Below, in pieces: positions 21,191-22,427 of a stretch of 22,427 nucleotides of DNA. Each line of letters opens with the position of its first letter. The stretch's first letter is position 1. The stretch is from Larix sibirica. Lineage: Eukaryota; Streptophyta; Pinopsida; Pinales; Pinaceae. The translations under genes were made by a program, and so were the position numbers. A model generated the notes under the pieces. That model was not told the origin of the DNA. It saw nothing but the letters and a program-made list of their open reading frames with translations, and did not search any database. The stretch spans positions 79,562-101,988 of the forward strand of contig NWUY0300004285.1 of assembly GCA_004151065.3 (NCBI GenBank). Reading direction: 5' to 3'.

Positions 21191-21782
21191 TAATAGGATA
21201 AGTTTCCTTACAATTTGAATTAAATCTCAAAAACATAAAATAAGATACTATAACTCGAGCCCATGATAAGAAGGTGGCAAATGATAAAGAATTAATATAA
21301 GTGGAGTCTATGTTGGATGTGATGTACAAGAATGAGGGAGGGGAGTATATATCTCAGAAATCCAAAACATAATTAAATTAGTTGGAAGAGAGACGAAGAA
21401 AGTTATTGGTAGACAATGAAGCATATTGGGCAATCAAGAGCTCTTTAGCTCTCAAATGTGGATAAAAACACACAAGATTTCAGACAATTTGCAAATCACT
21501 GGAAAATTATTAATATGGTTCGGAAGGTGGATAGGCCAAATGGTACTAAGGCCACCAATTTCAAAGATATTTAAAAGGTGGGTGTTAACCATTTTGAAGG
21601 CATTTATAAAGCATATTGGAGAACTAGAATAACAAAGGTGGTTAGGATGTCTTTTTCTTTCTTAGTTTTGTTAACGAGGATACAAATGCACATCAAATGG
21701 AAGTTGTCTCTATGGATTAATTATAGTTGGTGCTTCATAACTTCCAAAAAGATAAAATTTTAGGCATGATGGGTGGACAATA
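21191..21782 (+). pseudogene. LINE ORF2 endonuclease-RT connecting region, broken
   Basis: The linker between endonuclease and reverse transcriptase in plant LINEs. It shows worn but ordered family features: charged EERRRKLLVDNEAYWAIKSS near 21390-21440, the LALKCG block that normally leads to GD-x-N-T-x-F-F-H, then in other frames VRKVDRPNGTKATNFKDI and VGVNHFEGIYKAYW near 21520-21615, where the family has a helix ending in HF-x-x-L/I-Y. At least three frame changes occur. Short frames at 21426-21632 and 21578-21763 are fragments of this region, not genes. Confidence 0.65.
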
Positions 21783-22427
21783 TTGTTATTTTTAGGGTTC
21801 TTTGATCTTCCATGGGAGGACATGTTAAGGATCATTGAGGAATCACAAACCTCTAGCAAAATTCTTGCAGTTTTTAATGCAACATATATTGCCCTTATTC
21901 CAAAGGCTAAAAATCCATCTTCTTTTGATGAATACAATTCTATCTCACTTTGTAAATGTATATATAAGGTTATTGCTAAGGTAATTACCATAAGGGTAAG
22001 AAGTCTACTTTCAAATTCTATTTCTAATGAACAATTTGGGTTTCTTGAAGGTAGGCAAATCCATGAGGCTAATAGAGTGTCCCAAGAGTGTATTCAATCA
22101 ATTAAGACTAATAACCACAAATAAATGGTGGTGAAGGTTGATTTATCCAAGGAACATGATAGGGTCACTTGGTTGTACCTTATGATGATACCAATTCACT
22201 CAGGGTTTTGTGTTCCATTTGTAAACTAGGTAATGTCTTGTGTAACCATAATTGTTTTTTATTTTTATTTTTTTATGTACTAATTAATGGTGCAACAATT
22301 GTTTTATTTATCCCTAAGAGAGGGATAAGGAAATTATATCATCTCTAAACTCTCCTTTTCCTGCTCGTAATTGAATCCATAGGATTACATAAATTTATGA
22401 AAAAAATTGCCAAAAAATTATATATAC
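21783..22427 (+). pseudogene. LINE reverse transcriptase pseudogene, partial
   Basis: N-terminal half of the LINE reverse transcriptase. One frame is open from 21783 to 22121 and reads YIALIPKAKNPSSFDEYNSI, SLCKCIYKVIAKV and NEQFGFLEGRQIHEA, the characteristic opening blocks of plant L1 RT. A TAA at 22122-22124 is followed in the same frame by VVKVDLSKEHDRVTWLYL, block A with its catalytic Asp, then a TAG at 22227-22229. After a frame change, VLINGAT and KRGIRKLY near 22275-22340 correspond to the block before and including the RG-x-RQG-P-LSP motif. The window ends before the Y-A-D-D box, so its state is unknown. It is the most intact coding stretch in the window but still a pseudogene. Confidence 0.85.

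Larger units (their letters stand above)
20220..22427 (+). mobile_element. L1-type LINE, degenerate, runs off the right edge
   Basis: A second LINE with endonuclease first and reverse transcriptase after, the order of plant L1 elements. The left limit is approximate: Lys/Gly-rich sequence reading GSKGNGRVRKS near 20261 resembles the segment that precedes the endonuclease in plant ORF2 proteins. The right end lies outside the window. It is not the missing part of the left-edge LINE: that fragment is a 3' end and this is a 5' to middle part, both on the + strand and separated by about 20 kb. Confidence 0.8.

Noticed and set aside
21710-21991. 93-residue minus-strand open frame
   Set aside because: Antisense to the LINE reverse transcriptase, whose + strand translation has clear family motifs.

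Overview
This window looks like intergenic DNA from a large, repeat-rich, AT-rich plant nuclear genome. A gymnosperm such as a conifer would fit, given the very long LTRs, the degraded LINEs and the lack of host exons, but I cannot prove the taxon from sequence alone. I found no intact protein-coding gene, tRNA, rRNA, CRISPR array or bacterial-type operon. Everything I recognise is a decayed retroelement, and all recognised elements read on the + strand.

Layout: 1-620 is the 3' end of an L1-type LINE ORF2 (RNase H domain), broken by stops. 621-2779 holds no recognisable gene. 2780-18980 is one old Ty3/gypsy LTR retrotransposon. Its 5' LTR (2780-10497) is inflated. Its internal region (10498-15016) has gag, protease, reverse transcriptase, RNase H, integrase and a chromodomain-like tail in the Ty3/gypsy order, all as pseudogenes. 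A polypurine tract (15004-15016) and a 3' LTR (15017-18980, about 3.96 kb) follow. The ends are marked by TGTAAT at the start of the 5' LTR, ATTACA at the end of the 3' LTR, and a candidate 5-bp target-site duplication (ATCGA/ATCAA). 18981-about 20220 is unassigned. About 20220-22427 is a second L1-type LINE, with endonuclease followed by reverse transcriptase, cut by the window edge.

The most notable structural point is in the 5' LTR. A 3,303-bp segment occurs twice in tandem (3075-6377 and 6379-9681) with no difference seen, separated by a single N at 6378. The two LTRs differ at roughly one base in eight to ten, so a perfect duplicate flanked by an N is most simply an unmerged contig overlap. 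Removing it, together with three smaller tandem expansions absent from the 3' LTR (about 214, about 207 and 23 bp), brings the 5' LTR to about 3.97 kb, matching the 3' LTR.

I did not find an undescribed biological system. The speculative item most worth a check is a series of antisense splice-donor-like sites and short open frames inside the LTRs, which might reflect captured gene sequence but may be chance.
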